Shown: positions 37,614 through 50,161 of the stretch, one piece after another
Position numbering within the stretch: position 1 is the first letter of the stretch
Layout of the letters: every line of letters begins with the position of its first letter
Assembly (NCBI GenBank): GCA_014529385.2
Contig: CM043947.1
Location: 131,770,391-131,834,390 of the forward strand
Length of the DNA: 64,000 nt
DNA from: Adiantum capillus-veneris
Taxonomy: Eukaryota; Streptophyta; Polypodiopsida; Polypodiales; Pteridaceae
Direction of reading: 5' to 3'
Program-made: the position numbers and the translations under genes
Notes under the pieces: generated by a model
What the model saw: only the letters and a program-made list of their open reading frames with translations
Databases searched by the model: none
What the model was told of the DNA's origin: nothing

Positions 37614-40502
37614 CTAAGTCGGCACATAAGACCAACTGATCTCTCCTATTGCAAGTCTCTCTCTGACATAGTGATAATGCATCTCAATGTGCTTTGTGCG
37701 AGCATGAGAAACTAGGTTCTTTGCAACTATCAAGGTGCTCTGATTGTCAATGTAGATGATGTTGGCAGTGTCCTGTCCAACAAACACCCAAATAAGCAAT
37801 AAGGCATCTGAGCCATACATACTCAACCCTTGCTGTGAAGACTGCCTTGTACTCAAGTTCACAACTGGAAGTGTCCATAGTAGGTTGCTTCTTGCTCAAA
37901 CATGATATACATGAACTATCAGACATGAAATAAATACCACTTGTGGATACTCGCATGTCATAACAACGAGCCCAATACGACTCTAAAAAAGAATTTAAAT
38001 CTAGCGGCAATGATCCCTCCTTGGGATAAAACACGTCAAGATGTAAAGTGCCACTCGAGTAGCGAAAAATCCTCTTGATAGTGTGACAATGCTTAGAACT
38101 TGGACTATGCATTAATTTGCTAACCTGTGAGATTGCAAACTAAATATCCGGCCTCGTATTGCATACATAAATAAGGCATCCAACAGTAGTTTGACAAAGA
38201 GTGACATAAGTAGGATTGTGAGTATCATGAAGACTTAAATTTAAACCTCTTTCCATGGGAGTAGTAATGGGTTTGCAGTCCTCAAGTCGAAACTTACATA
38301 GTAACGTCTCTATGTAGCTTGTTTGACACAAGGCAATATCCCCATCACACTGCTTAAACTATATGCCCAAGTACTGATGCAACAGTCCCAATACTTCATC
38401 TTGAAAGTAGCATTCAAATCAGCCTTGAATTCAGCAATGTTTGTCTCATTCAGACCTGTAATAAAAAAATCATCTACATGCATATAGAACGACAATGAGA
38501 AATGATCACGCTCACGCTTTACAGACAAAGTGTTTTCTATTGGACTATTATTAAAGCCTCGTTTAACCAAATGAGTGTCAGCTTTTTCATACCAAGCACG
38601 AGATACTGATTCAATTCATACAAATCTTTCTTACATTTGCACACTTTATCTTCTTGTCCTTTCTTGACAAAGCCGCGAGGCTGCATTACATAAACTTTCT
38701 CAAATATATTTCCATTCAAGAAAGTAGTAACAATTAATGTCAGATTGATGTACATCCCATTCAAAGTGAGCTGTCAATGTACAAAGAAAATCAATAGTAC
38801 TCATACGACAAGTGGGAGCAAAAATATTCTCTTCATAATCTATGTCTTTTTCCTGTGCATAACCTTCTGTAACAAGTCAAGCCTTGTAGCGATCAATCTC
38901 ACCATCAGGCTTACGTTTCAAATTGTAAACCCACTTTTGTAACAATGGCCTTTTTTCCAGTAGGCAAATCACATAAAGTCCATGTGTCATTTTCTATAAG
39001 TGCATCATATTCTGATTGCATGGTAGCCATCCAACTTTTGAAATGATGTGCTTCATCAAAAGAAAGAGGTTCCTTCACATCACATAAACGAGAAACAACC
39101 AAAGAATAACAATCTGATGCATAAGATGCATGGCAAGAACTTGAACGAGTAGGACTAGACATAGGTGCATCCAATTTACTATCACGCAAAGTCTCCACCA
39201 ACCATTTTGGCGTACCTCTAGCCTCCTCATTCTCAGTCGTTTCCACATCAAGTACATATCATGCATCAATAATAGGTTGATCCGTAGAATTTTTTGAAAC
39301 CCCCATAGGTTGTACATTTACCTCATTGGAATGTAAATTCAAGTTTTTGCCATCAAAAAGAGGTAACAAAGTGTCATAAATGTCATGTGAGCTTACATTA
39401 TTGTCTATGGTACATGAGAACAAAGGCTGAATAGAGTCTTCCACAAACACAACATCTCATGAATCTAAGATACGTTTTGTTTGCAGATGGTATAATCTAT
39501 AACCTTTGATTTCAATGCTATAACAAACAAAAATGCATTTAACAACCTTATCATCCAATTTTATGTGTTGCGTTTGTGGAAGCAATGCATAAGCTTAAAC
39601 AGCCAAAAATGCACATGTGATCCATAGATGACTTCTTATCATGCCATGCTTCATAAGTAGTCATAGGCTGTAAAGCTTTCGTAGGACACATGTTAAGTAC
39701 AAAAGTAGCACACATGATAGCCTCAAGCCAAAACAAATGTGTCAAAGCTTGACTCTTGACCATACATCATGCCATCTCCATAACCGAGCATATTTTTCTT
39801 TCAGTAAAACCATTTTTTTGAGGTGTGTATGGCACTTTACATTGGTGTTTTATTCCACAATTAGCTAGAAAGTCCATTAAACTCATGAGACATCCTCCCC
39901 CCCTCGATATGAACGAAGGGTGTCCATGGTATTTTGTATATTTAGAGCATTTTCAGCCATAGCCAAAAATTTCCTAAAGCACATGAACACTTCAGATTTA
40001 GCTTTAAGCAAATACACCATGCATGTGTGGAGTAATCATCAAAGAAATTCACAAATTATAGGTAATTGCCTAAGGATGGAGTTTGCATAGGGCCACAAAC
40101 ATCACTATGCACAAGTTTCAATCTCCTTACTGAACCATCCTTTACTGAATCATCCTGTGGAAACTTCAAACGCTGCATCTTACCCAAAATACAGTGTTTG
40201 TAAAAATACTTTGAAGGTGCCTTAAGAGGTAGCAAAGAAGCAACCTTATTAGATTTTTGCAAACGTAGCAAACTTGCAAAACACACTTTTAATAGAAACT
40301 GATTTTATACAACCCAAGACACAAAATGCCAGATGTAACAATTTCATTGCCAAAATGAGATCATGAACTATACATCTGTCATCCACAAGTGCAGATATAA
40401 CAAAAGGTTCTTTTTTATCCCAAGTACATAAAGTGCATGAACAAGCATGAAAGAACTATCGTTCGCAACAATCAACACAATCTTTCCAACTCCCTTGACA
40501 TG
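37614..40502 (-). pseudogene. Copia pol: integrase, reverse transcriptase, RNase H (decayed)
   Basis: Read on the minus strand from 40502: the end of protease, the GAG-pre-integrase region and integrase start (LVHSDVCGPMQTPSLG, about 40135-40090), the integrase C-terminal part (39763-39551), a variable linker (39450-39250), the reverse transcriptase start (LIENDTWTLCDLP, about 39005-38965), the catalytic box MHVDDFFI (about 38488-38465, a variant of YVDD), and the Ty1/copia RNase H with IYIDNQSTL and ARTKHIEMHYHYVRE (37760-37660). Several frameshifts and stops break it. The plus-strand fragment at 26115-27411 is a relative. Confidence 0.88.
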
Positions 40503-40640
40503 CACTACAAGAGGCTATTCATATTAGCGACGCTCACACAGCGACGCTCAAAAAAAAAATTCCCGGCGTCGCTATGAGCGTCGCAAATTTCTTTGGAAAT
40601 TTGCGACGCTCATAGCGACGCCGGATGGGCTAAAAAAATA
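40503..40640 (+). repeat. CACTA left end: TIR and subterminal hairpin
   Basis: The 12-bp TIR is followed by AGCGACGCTC repeats. A perfect inverted repeat with 29-bp arms (40563-40591 and 40596-40624, 4-bp spacer) is built from the same GCGTCGC/GCGACGC units. In this superfamily, subterminal repeats bind the second (TNPA or TNP1-type) protein. Confidence 0.9.
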
Positions 40641-40719
40641 ACCGAGCGCGCCCAAAAACTCAGATCTCAGATCTGAGTTTTTCGGCGCCCTCAAGCAAGG
40701 AGCAGGTAACGCTCTCCCT

Positions 40720-40904
40720 CACTCTCTCTCTCTCTCTCTCTCTCTCTTTTTCTTCTCCACACACACACACACACACACACACGAGGAGAGGAAGGAGAGC
40801 CAGGTATGCTCCTTCCCTCTCCTCATTTTCATGTTCCCTTCCCCTCTTTCTCTCTCCCTCTCTCTCTCTCTCACACACACACATACACACACACACATAG
40901 TGTT

Positions 40905-40944
<40 letters not shown>

Positions 40945-41170
40945 AACAAAAACAAAAACGCACACACACATACATAAACAAAGAATGCACACACACATTG
41001 AGAGAGAAAAAGAGAGAGAGAGCATGCATAAACAAAAAACGCACGCATTGAGAGAGGAAAAGAGAGAGAGAACATGCATAAACAAAAAACGCACACATTG
41101 AGAGAGGAAAAGAGAGAGAAAACATGCATACGATCCAAAAAAACGCACACACATTGAGAGAGAAAGAGAG
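40720..41170. repeat. Microsatellite cluster (CT)n, (CA)n, (GA)n
   Basis: Alternating CT, CA and GA tracts with a 3-4 copy tandem unit of about 50-60 bp (CATGCATAAACAAAAAACGC plus AGAGAGGAAAAGAGAGAG) between about 40980 and 41170. Open frames here are repeat artefacts. Confidence 0.85.
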
Positions 41171-41354
41171 AGAAACTAATTTAACGTCGTAGAAAACTAA
41201 TTAAAATTAAAAGACCTAAAGATCTAGCCGACGAGGAGTTGAACTCAAGACCTATTATTCAAGAGGGAAATGGCATAATCAATCTATCATACTTGGCATG
41301 GGTGATAGAAAGGTTATACCATTTATCTCTTTTTATTGGCACACACATCCACAC

Positions 41355-42195
41355 ATACGCACACACACAAGAAGAAGAGAGTTATAACGTCGTAGGAAAC
41401 TATCTGAAAAGACGTTAAAGATTAGGTTATATGTAGACTTACATTAAATTAGATTTAGGTTTATTTTTAACTAGATTTACGTTTATTTACGCTAGATTTA
41501 GATTTATGTTATATTAGATTAGATTTAGGTCTCCATAGACTGCGATGCCTGCATGAAGCGGGTGAAGAAAGCCCTCAATGGAATATAGGGTATTGCTGCC
41601 TTCACTCATGGTGGGCTCCGTCGATCCAAAAGTACTGGTGAAATGTCTTCAGAAGATAGGGAAGAAGGTGGATCTTCAGAGCGGCAAGAGTCACTACATC
41701 CCCGACACAATGACCATCTAGACAACCTCTAGTCATTCAACAGCAACTTCAAAGTTAGTAACAAGAGCAAGAACGGTCTAAAGGGCCAATTGCTGTCGTC
41801 AGATGTGGATGGAGATGAGGCAGCGTCACCGCCGGAAGTTAACTCTCACATCTTTAGTGATGAGAATGTCAACTCTTGCCGAGTTATGTGAAAAATTATG
41901 TGTTAAATCAGTTTTAAGGTTCTTATAATCCCTGTTAGTTTAGTTCTTTGTTTTTAATATAACATAATTTACGTTAGATTTAGATTTATGTTATATTAGA
42001 TTAGACTTAGGTTTATTTAGGTTTACCCACACACACACACACACACACACAAGAAGAAGAGAGTTTTAACGTCGTAGGAAACTATCCCAAAAGACGTTAA
42101 AGATTAGGTTAGATGTAGACTTACGTTAAATTAGATTTAGGTTTATTTTTAGTTAGATTTACGTTTATTTAGATTTATGCTTATTTACGTTAGAT
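41355..42195 (+). repeat. Long direct repeats flanking the captured gene fragment
   Basis: About 170 bp at 41365-41530 (AAGAAGAAGAGAGTTATAACG start) is repeated at about 42050-42195. A shorter inner repeat of about 45 bp ending TTAGATTAGATTTAGGT (about 41485-41530) recurs at about 41968-42013. The HMA-like fragment lies exactly between the inner repeats. Confidence 0.8.
41529..41890 (+). pseudogene. Captured HMA-domain (HIPP-like) gene fragment inside the CACTA element
   Basis: From 41529 the frame reads VSIDCDACMKRVKKALNGI, the first strand and helix of a heavy-metal-associated domain with its CxxC copper/zinc site. In another frame at 41611 it continues GSVDPKVLVKCLQKIGKKV, the last strand and helix of the same domain. 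A third segment to a stop at 41889-41891 is Ser/Asp/Asn rich, as in the tails of isoprenylated HMA plant proteins. About 25 bp are missing in the middle, giving a frame change, so it is a damaged fragment. Transposases do not have this domain, so the piece was most likely acquired from a host gene. It runs in the same direction as the transposase. Confidence 0.65.
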
Positions 42196-42484
42196 CGAGT
42201 CCACGCAAGAATTACTTACGGTTTAGGGTTTAGAGTTAGACGAACAGTGAAAAGATCTACTGTGAAAAGATGTTAAGATGCTGTGAAGTGCTACAGCTAG
42301 AGAAGAGGCAAAGGGGTTTTGTCCACTACATGCAATATCATGTAGACGTGGGTGTGTAGATTTCTTGTACCCACAAATATAGGTATTGACCAATAAAGAC
42401 GAGATTATAACCCGGTGGTTCTGATCTCCGTGCACCTCTAGACCGAGGTGTGCGGGGATTGGACATGACTAGAGAATGTGAGGT

Positions 42485-42521
<37 letters not shown>

Positions 42522-42604
42522 GACAGAGAGAGAGAGAGATAAGACGAAGAATGCCAATAGAATATTAAATTTGTTGTCCAGGTTATAAGTTTTTTATCCT
42601 CATT

Positions 42605-45600
42605 ATGAGTAGCGACGAGGATGTGGGACCGTCCAACCGAAACACCTATCTCTCAACGAGGGTCTTATGTCCTTGTAATCAATGCAAGCATGCTGTGCGA
42701 CGGACAAGACGTGTTTCTTTGCAGCACGCTCGCGAATTTGGCGAGTTCGATCCATCTATTATAGATCGAGTTGTTGCCAATTATAACTCATCGGACTCTG
42801 ACGCTGGCCAACAAGCAGCAATCTTGCAACCCAATAGACGTGTTCGCAGGCGCTTTGGTCAAGCAGCATATGTGAGGCCACAAGATGTAGCCTCTGACAG
42901 CTCGGGGGATGATCATGCAGAGCACATTCCCAACGAGGCAATGTTTGAGCCCGAGATTGATGAAATGATCGAGACGATCATGGATTCAGAAAGGCTTATC
43001 TATGATGATATGAAAAGTGAAGCCGATACGCCATTGTATAATGGAGCACGTATGTCTAGATTGAAAGCACTCCTGGTTCTTCTCAACATGCAGGCAAAGT
43101 TTGGATGGAGTGACACTAGCGTCACAGCGCTTTTCAGGTGATCTATTACAATTAGTTTACTTTAATAAAACTCTAAATGTATAATGATCTGATAGATTTT
43201 TACACGACTGTATCATATTTTTATGTTGTGTAGATTGCTGAAAGAGCATATACTACCAGCTGACAATGTGATGCCAGATTCCCGAGATGAAGCAAGAAAG
43301 ATTTTGCGAAACTTGGGGATGGATTACAATTCTATCCACGCTTGTCCTAATGACTGCATTCTTTTCAGAGGGGAATACATAGACATGGAGAAGTGTCCGA
43401 AATGTGATTCCGAAAGATATCGAGTAGATCTCCACGGGACAAAAATTCCACAAAAGGTTTTGCGACATTTCCCTCTGCTTCCTCGCATCAAGCATTTCTT
43501 CGAATGTAAGTCCATGGCCGCCCTAGCATCATGGCATGAGGAGAATAAATCTTCGGATGGTGTGCTACGAATTCCTGCAGATTGCGTAGCGTGGAAACAT
43601 ATAGATGGAACATGGTCGAATTTTGCCAGGGAAGCTCGAAATTTGCGCTTAGGCCTGGCTATGGATGGCGTAAATCCATTTGGTCAAAGATCAACATCTT
43701 ACAGTGTATGGCCCGTTGTCATCGTCAACTACAACATTCCCCCGTGGTTGACTACGAAGAAGGGGCACCTATGGCTAAGCTTGATTGTGCCAGGGCGATA
43801 TAAAGTGGGGAATATGGATGTCTATCTTCGTCCACTATTGGAAGAGCTACAACAATTGTGGATTGGCATAGAGGTGGTGGATATGAGCCGACACACAGGA
43901 CGACGGAATGCTTTGATCAGAGGCATTCTAATGTGGACCATGCATGACTATCCCGGGCTAACAGAATGCTCAGGTGATCTATTGACACTCCTCACTCAGA
44001 CACTGTAAATCTTGTTTTTTCCCATAGTTGATCTATTATCATGTGTATACATGCAGGGCTTCAAACAAGCGGATACAGAGCATGTGTCACATGTGGACCT
44101 AGACTGAATGCACGTAGGGCACCCTCACTGAAGAAGCAAATCTACGAAGGTCATCAAGCGTATCTTCCAGAGAATCATGTGTTACGCGACGGCTTTTTGG
44201 GAAGAGAGCCACCAAGGATGTCTGCACAAGCATGGTTAGAGCAGAAGGAGATGTGCGATGACGGATTGCCTCCAGGGATGAAGAGACTATCTCTATGGTA
44301 CGAGTTACCATACTGGCCCCGACTCATGATCAATCACTTGCTCGATCCAATGCACATATTCAAGAATGTGGGTAATCTACTATGGGACCATCTGACCGGC
44401 AAGAAAGATACTTTGGGAGCCAGAGTTGACCTTAGAAATGTGGATCGTATGGAGCAATATTGGCCGCAAACAGCGTCTGATGGATCGATAAAACTCCCTA
44501 AAGCACCATGGATTTTCACAGGAGCCCAAGAACGCAAAGTAAAAGAGACCATTCGATCTTTGCGGACCCCCACTGGCGTAATGCACTCGCTCCGAACGTG
44601 TTTTACTAAAGAAGGAAAGCTTACCGGTTTGAAGTCACACGATTGGCATAAAATGTGTCAGGTACGTTCATAGTGGACTTTAATATCATTGCATAAAATG
44701 TGGACTTTAATATCATTGCTGCACATACTTTACAGTTTATTTTATCGGTTGCCATTGAGGGATGTTTGTCTCTAGCTCGACATCCGTAACACAATCTACA
44801 AACTTGCAAAGCTGGTGCAATGGATCTCACAAAAGGAGATCAACGTAGACTCCATACCATTCGCCAAACTAAATGCTGCGGAGCTTGTGTGCATGTTTGA
44901 GAAACATTTTCCTACTACAATGCTAACCATTCAGGTGCATCTTCTTGTTCACATAGTTGATGAGGTGGAAATAGCTGGCACAGTTCATTCCAGATGGATG
45001 TTCTTCTTAGAGCGTTTCATGAAAACGCTTAAGGGATATGTGCGTCAAAAGACACGTCCGGAGGGTAGCATGGCAGAAGGTTGGTTGGTATCAGAGTCCC
45101 TAGTGTACATTGGAGAGTGGCTAGACGGATTTGATAAATCCCGGGACACGCTATGGCGAACCATAGATGATGAGCGCATATCTGGGATTGTCATGTGCAA
45201 TCTCGGAGGAGTGGATTTCACAATATGAGGATGCAAAGCAAGAGCGACAAAGGGCACGAATCGAGTGGAGACGGGGAAGACGACCACCGATGCACTATCC
45301 AGCGGTTCTGGAGAGCCTACCAACCTTCATGAGCTTAAGATGGTTGCACAACCAATTGAAAAGCGCACAACAATGCGGTGACGAAGTGACTGAAGAAGAG
45401 TGGGAGTACTCTCGGGGTTGCGCGACCAAGGTAAGTTTGCAATATACGACTAGCAAGTGACTTTATTTATAAATGTTTGAACGGCCACTCATAATCTTTG
45501 TTCGTTGTAGTATAAGTCACACACAGTAGCATGGTGTAAAGGTCGACATTTTAGGGTGAAACGAATCGACAAAAAGCGTTTTACTCAAGATTGTGGAATC

Positions 45601-46263
45601 ATGGCAAAATTTGAACAGTCTAGTCGACGACGTTCCTCTGATGCAGATCCTGTGGTGGCGGAACTCACTTACTTCGGCACGCTGCAAGAGATTTTGAGGA
45701 TCGATTACAGAGGATTTTTTGTCGACTTGTTCGACGTGCAATGGTTCAAGATAATCATGGAGGGTCACAACGCTACTGTGCGTAGAGGAGAGTCTGGTTT
45801 TCTTGAGGTGGATTCTACTAAGAAATGGACTGACCTAAGAGACACTTTCGTACTACCCGAGCATTGTGAACAAGTAAGTATGTAAATAGTTAACATCCCC
45901 CTTTTACAAGTTATGTGCTTGAAAGCTCTCATGTAAGTTATGTGGCTCTGGCAGGTAATATTTCATCCTACAAAGTCTACATCAAACTGGTGGTACGTCA
46001 TATAGGTAGCCCCTCGTAGTGCAAGGACGTATGAAGGCTACCATGTGCCAATCACAACGACATCAATGGAGGAGATCAGAGAAGATGCTCAATCAGAAGC
46101 CGCTGCGGTGGTGCCAGATGAGCATCAAGATGCTACTACTCTATATGGGGTGCATGCAGAGGAGCTACAAAATGAAACAGAGGATATGTGTTTAAACGGA
46201 GAGCTCTATATAGATATAGGAAGTTATGCTGAGTTATGCGAGGATGAGAGAGAGATCTCTTAA
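42605..46263 (+). pseudogene. CACTA TNP2-type transposase gene, multi-exon, damaged
   Basis: Inferred exons: 42605-43137, 43234-43973, 44057-44661, 44776-about 45200, about 45200-45429, 45511-45873 and 45955-46263, with GT-AG introns that keep frame at the first three junctions. Exons 2 and 3 carry the transposase_tnp2 region, with LAMDGVNPFG, PGLTECSG and HLLDPMHIFKNV holding conserved acidic residues. Exon 4 holds the DUF4218 region (FEKHFPTTMLTIQVHLLVHI) and exon 6 the DUF4216 region (ILRIDYRGFFVDLFD). The enzyme would cut and join the element ends in the nucleus. The frame changes near 45200 and a TAG stop interrupts exon 7 at about 46003-46005, where family context suggests CAG, so this copy is probably inactive. 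An unusual splice near 45200 is an alternative. Confidence 0.85.
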
Positions 46264-46535
46264 AGCCACAAATATTGTATTTGAACAATTTTGCTCCGTG
46301 TTGTAAAAGCTCTGGCTCTCTAAGTACCTTCCATGGTGTATAACGCTCTTTTCTACTCGCGCTCACATCTTTTGATTGAAAATTCTGAGTTTTCGACTTG
46401 CCTCTTCTATCACTCAATTCATTGCGTCATTGTATTTATATGCGTCATTACGTCATTGTATTTAATGGTCTTTGCGTCATTGTCTACTCTATTCATTCAA
46501 TATTAAGTTTAAATATTCGTGTGTTTAATGCAGGT

Positions 46536-47847
46536 ATGGATGATGAGGAGTTTCTTTTTTCTTTGTCACCGCAGCAGAGACAGTGGTACGTGGAGCGTCA
46601 TCGCTCTGGCGCATCATCGCGCGTTCCTACTCCATCCGCATCTCCCTCTCTTTCGGAGCATTCGGCGCGCTCCAAAGCTTCGCCGTCGACGAGACGAGCT
46701 TCACACTCGTCTAGACACCGGCGCTCTAGTGGTGGCGGTGGCGGTTGTTGTGGGGATTCCGCCACCGATGCCTCCACACCGCCTCGTGTTCGACGAGGCT
46801 CTTTACCCTCCCCTTCTTTGCCCGCCCCCACACCAGCCACAGCATCGCCATCTACGCCAGTTTTTGCACGGCTGACTGTTCCTCGAAGCTACACACCTCT
46901 ACCTACTCCGCCAGGAGCCACCCCACTCGACACTCCTCGCTTCGGGGCCGAGACGCCGGTGGAGACACCTGACGTCCGTACCCCCATCGACACGCCGCTA
47001 GAGACCCCTGTCGGGACACCCAGGTTCACGCGTCACCGGCCAGAGGGCTTGCCTTACTCCGTCGACATCAGCGGCGGCATCATCATGGATGATGACTGCA
47101 AGAAGGTGATCTCGCGCATGCGTGGTCTTTTCTCTCAGCTGTTTAGACACTACATACTAAACAAATGGAGTGAAGTACCAAGTGATTTAAAAAACAGAGT
47201 CATCAGCATACTTCATGATGAGTTTCCCGTTCCAACACGGGATCAGCGCTTCAATGAATACCTGATGAAGATTCGAATGCGCGAATACTGCAAACACAAG
47301 CGTTCCGAAGTGCAAAAAGCAATCAAGAATGGGTGGAACAGGCCAGATTGGCTGGCCAAAGAAGATTGGAAGAATGCGAAGAAAGCAGCGCGCGAGAATC
47401 CCGACAAGTGGAAGCAACAAAAGGATGCAGCCAGAGCGCGAGTAGAGGCAGGGAGCTCGCACCACTTGGGGAGCGGTGGATGGGCATCATTTGAGGCCGA
47501 TTTTGTAAGTGTTTTCACATTGCTCTTTATGTTCGATAGTTTAGGGTTTATGAGTTTTTTAATTCTAACATAATGAAATCTTTGTATGTTTTGACAGTGG
47601 TCGATGACAGGACGTGATCCCACACCGTACGAGCGCGAGTACGCAGGCAGGAAGGGCTTAAACGCCCTGATGGACATTCTCAGTTCTCACGGCGGCATGG
47701 TTTAGTATTAGGGTTTACTCTTTTTTATTTTTTGTATTGTTTTATAAATGTCGTTATATGTTTATACTTACTGAAAGCTGTCTTATTGTCTTTTTTTTGC
47801 AGAATCCGACAGATACGCCGCTTGGACGCGATGAGACGTCTGACTAG
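46536..47847 (+). CDS. CACTA second protein (TNP1/TNPA-like, Transposase_24-type)
   Basis: The start ATG at 46536 follows an acceptor-like TTTAATGCAG. Inferred exons 46536-47504, 47598-47699 and 47803-47847 join in frame to 371 residues. The first half is Ser, Pro and Thr rich with repeated TPVETP-like units and a Gly-rich patch. Residues about 185-310 are basic and helical (DDDCKKVISRMRGLFSQLF, then WSEVPSDLKNRVISIL) and resemble the plant En/Spm Transposase_24 domain. The conserved GRDPTPYE segment is in exon 2. In this superfamily such proteins bind subterminal repeats, here probably the AGCGACGC arrays. If the last intron is not used, the protein ends at the TAG at 47703. No internal break was seen, so this gene could be intact. 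Confidence 0.75.
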
Positions 47848-48184
47848 ACGACGTCAGTTTAGCCGTAGCTAGATAGCATTAGTTTAGGGTTTCTCATAGC
47901 TTATGTATCATGAGACGGATTTTATACGTCTTTTTGAACCATGTATATTATTACATTTGTCACCGCAGTTCCTTTTGCCAATCAATTCTTTATGCCTATG
48001 ATGTTGTACAATTGTCATTATTACATTTGCCAATCAATTCATTTTGCCTATGATGTGTACAATTGTCAATTTTGCAAACAATGCGTCTTGTGGGTGACTA
48101 TTTTGGGTCTATTATCTACCCTTGCACTTTTTTTAAAAAGTGAATCAAGTACAATATGGTTGATGGGTGGCAGGGCATTGAATG

Positions 48185-48458
48185 CCCTGCTATATACGTC
48201 GCTATAAACGTCGCTATGAGCGTCGCTATATGCGTCGCTATAGGCGTCGCTATAAACGTCGCTATGAGCGTCGCTATATAGCGACGCTTATAGCGACGTA
48301 TATAGCGACGCCTATAGCGACGCATATAGCGACGCTCTCGTAGCGACGCTCGTAGCGACGGTTTTAGCGACGACGGTTTTAGCGACGCGGGGGGTTATAA
48401 AAACCCAGTGTATTTTCGTCGCTAACAGCGTCACAAGAGCACACAACCTCTTGTAGTG
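48185..48458 (+). repeat. CACTA right end: AGCGACGC subterminal array and TIR
   Basis: About fifteen copies of the 8-bp unit GCGTCGCT or AGCGACGC lie between 48185 and 48420, spaced mostly 10-13 bp. The orientation flips at about 48280, making a large imperfect palindrome. The array ends with the TIR complement at 48447-48458. Confidence 0.93.
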
Positions 48459-48461
48459 ATG

Positions 48462-49640
48462 ATAAGAGGCATTGTTGTCACAAGTGACTGTATTCCTGTG
48501 AGAGACAGACTTGAGAGAGCTAAACAAGTCATGATGTGAGGTAATCTGCTTTTTAGGACCACTATCAAAGTACCACACATGTGAAGCTGTAGCAGCTGAC
48601 ATACATTCATCATGGACAAAGGATCATAAGTGTACTCTGCACTAAATTCCCACTTTGCATCTACATGAGCATCACAATCTCCTTTCATAACTAGAAGATT
48701 CTACAATAGTTGCACTTGTAGTGGAACCAGCCTCTTTCTTCTTAGCTCTTTTGCCTTCAGTTTGAGACACTGCCTAATTAAGTGATCATTAGCCTTACAA
48801 TAAGGGCAACACGTCTTCTTCTTGCCCTTTTCACCATGATTTCTAGACAAGGTGCTACCAATAGAAGCATTAGGAATAAATGATTTGCTACTCATCAAAG
48901 AACCATGAGAAGTGGCTACATTGCTATTACCACCTTTTCTTTGAGCAACAAAAAAAGCTTGTTTAACTGCACACTATTTAGCCATGTTCTTTCTTGAAAT
49001 TGACGCTTATGATAGCAATGTGCATAATGCATCAAACTTGACAGCTTGAGGGCTTCCTTGGGTCATAAGTCTTTAAGTACTAGAAAAAGTCTGGTAAGAA
49101 TCTGGCAATAAGTGAATTGTCAGAAACGGCTTAATGTGCAAAAATGAGTTGCTCATTAATATCCTTGATACTAGCAAGAAAAGTGTCCATGTCATCTTCC
49201 TCTTGCATAAACTTTGAATCCAACTCTTTATGTAGCAATGCAATTTTAACCTCATTGCGACTTGCATAAAGACCAACGAGAATATCCCAAGCTCGTTGCC
49301 AATTTAGTTGACCGAATGTGAGGAGTAATAGTGCGCTTTACAAGGGATGCAATCAATGCATAAGCTTGCGTATCCCTAACATCCCGATAAGACTACTCAA
49401 TCGAAGGCGAAACAACTCTAGCAGACCTGCCACCAAAATCTACAACATCCTCAACAAAGCCTGTATCCATAGAAGATGAATGTACATCAATGCCTTGCAT
49501 GACATTCTAGATGCACTTTAACACAAGAACATGTTGCAGCGTAATCTGACATTGGGTAATTATCCAATCCCGTTTATCCTTAGCAAAAGCAAACATCTTT
49601 GTTGTTGTCAGCCATGGCAAGTGACTACATTCGATGTTAA
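48462..49640 (-). pseudogene. Copia gag, zinc knuckle and protease start (decayed)
   Basis: Read on the minus strand: the gag start region (about 49640-48990, several stops), the CCHC knuckle CPYCKANDHLIRQC (about 48806-48765), then the protease with WYFDSG (about 48575), where DSG is the catalytic site. The frame runs into the CACTA element at 48461. Beyond the CACTA element the same frame continues at 40502, with one copy of the target triplet used, showing that the transposon landed inside this protease. Confidence 0.85.
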
Positions 49641-50161
49641 AATTTCCCGAAAAGAAAAAAAATGAAGTAGAACCAGCACATGCTATATAGCACAATTGAA
49701 AGAGCACTGTAAGGGACCCTGAGGAGTTCACTAAAGTATATGTAATATAGCACGTGTGTTCAACAGAAGGGATTTTAATTTCTTGTAAATTTACAAAAAC
49801 ATGTATACAAGAGGGGTATAAGGGGTTATTAAAATCCATTTTAATGAACGCATGTGATATTAGAAAATTTTATTTAGTGAACACCTTGGGTAAGGGACTT
49901 GTTTTGTGAAAAATTACACTGACAAAACTCTACACAAAAGGACAAAATTGCAGCTGCAGTACTATCAATAGTGAAAACGGAGGCATAAATGAGCCCGAAT
50001 GAAAATTTTGAGCAGACATTGCTATTTGAGCTTTTCCAAAGTATTTTTTGACTTGCTCACGCTCACCAAAGCTCACCCAAATTGGAGAAAGTGAGCAAGG
50101 AAGTGTTGGTGATGTTGGCGACTATGACTAGGAGGATGCAACCTACTCTAATACCAATTAT

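Larger units (their letters stand above)
40503..48458 (+). mobile_element. CACTA (En/Spm-type) DNA transposon, complete, 7956 bp
   Basis: The ends are perfect inverted repeats of 12 bp, CACTACAAGAGG at 40503-40514 and its complement at 48447-48458. The element is flanked by the 3-bp target duplication ATG (40500-40502 and 48459-48461), diagnostic of CACTA transposons. Dense AGCGACGC-type subterminal repeats lie inside both ends. It encodes a TNP2-type transposase (42605-46263) and a second transposon protein (46536-47847), both on the plus strand, and carries a host-gene fragment near 41.5-41.9 kb. It is inserted within the copia protease. Element structure is complete, but the transposase is damaged. 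Confidence 0.96.
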
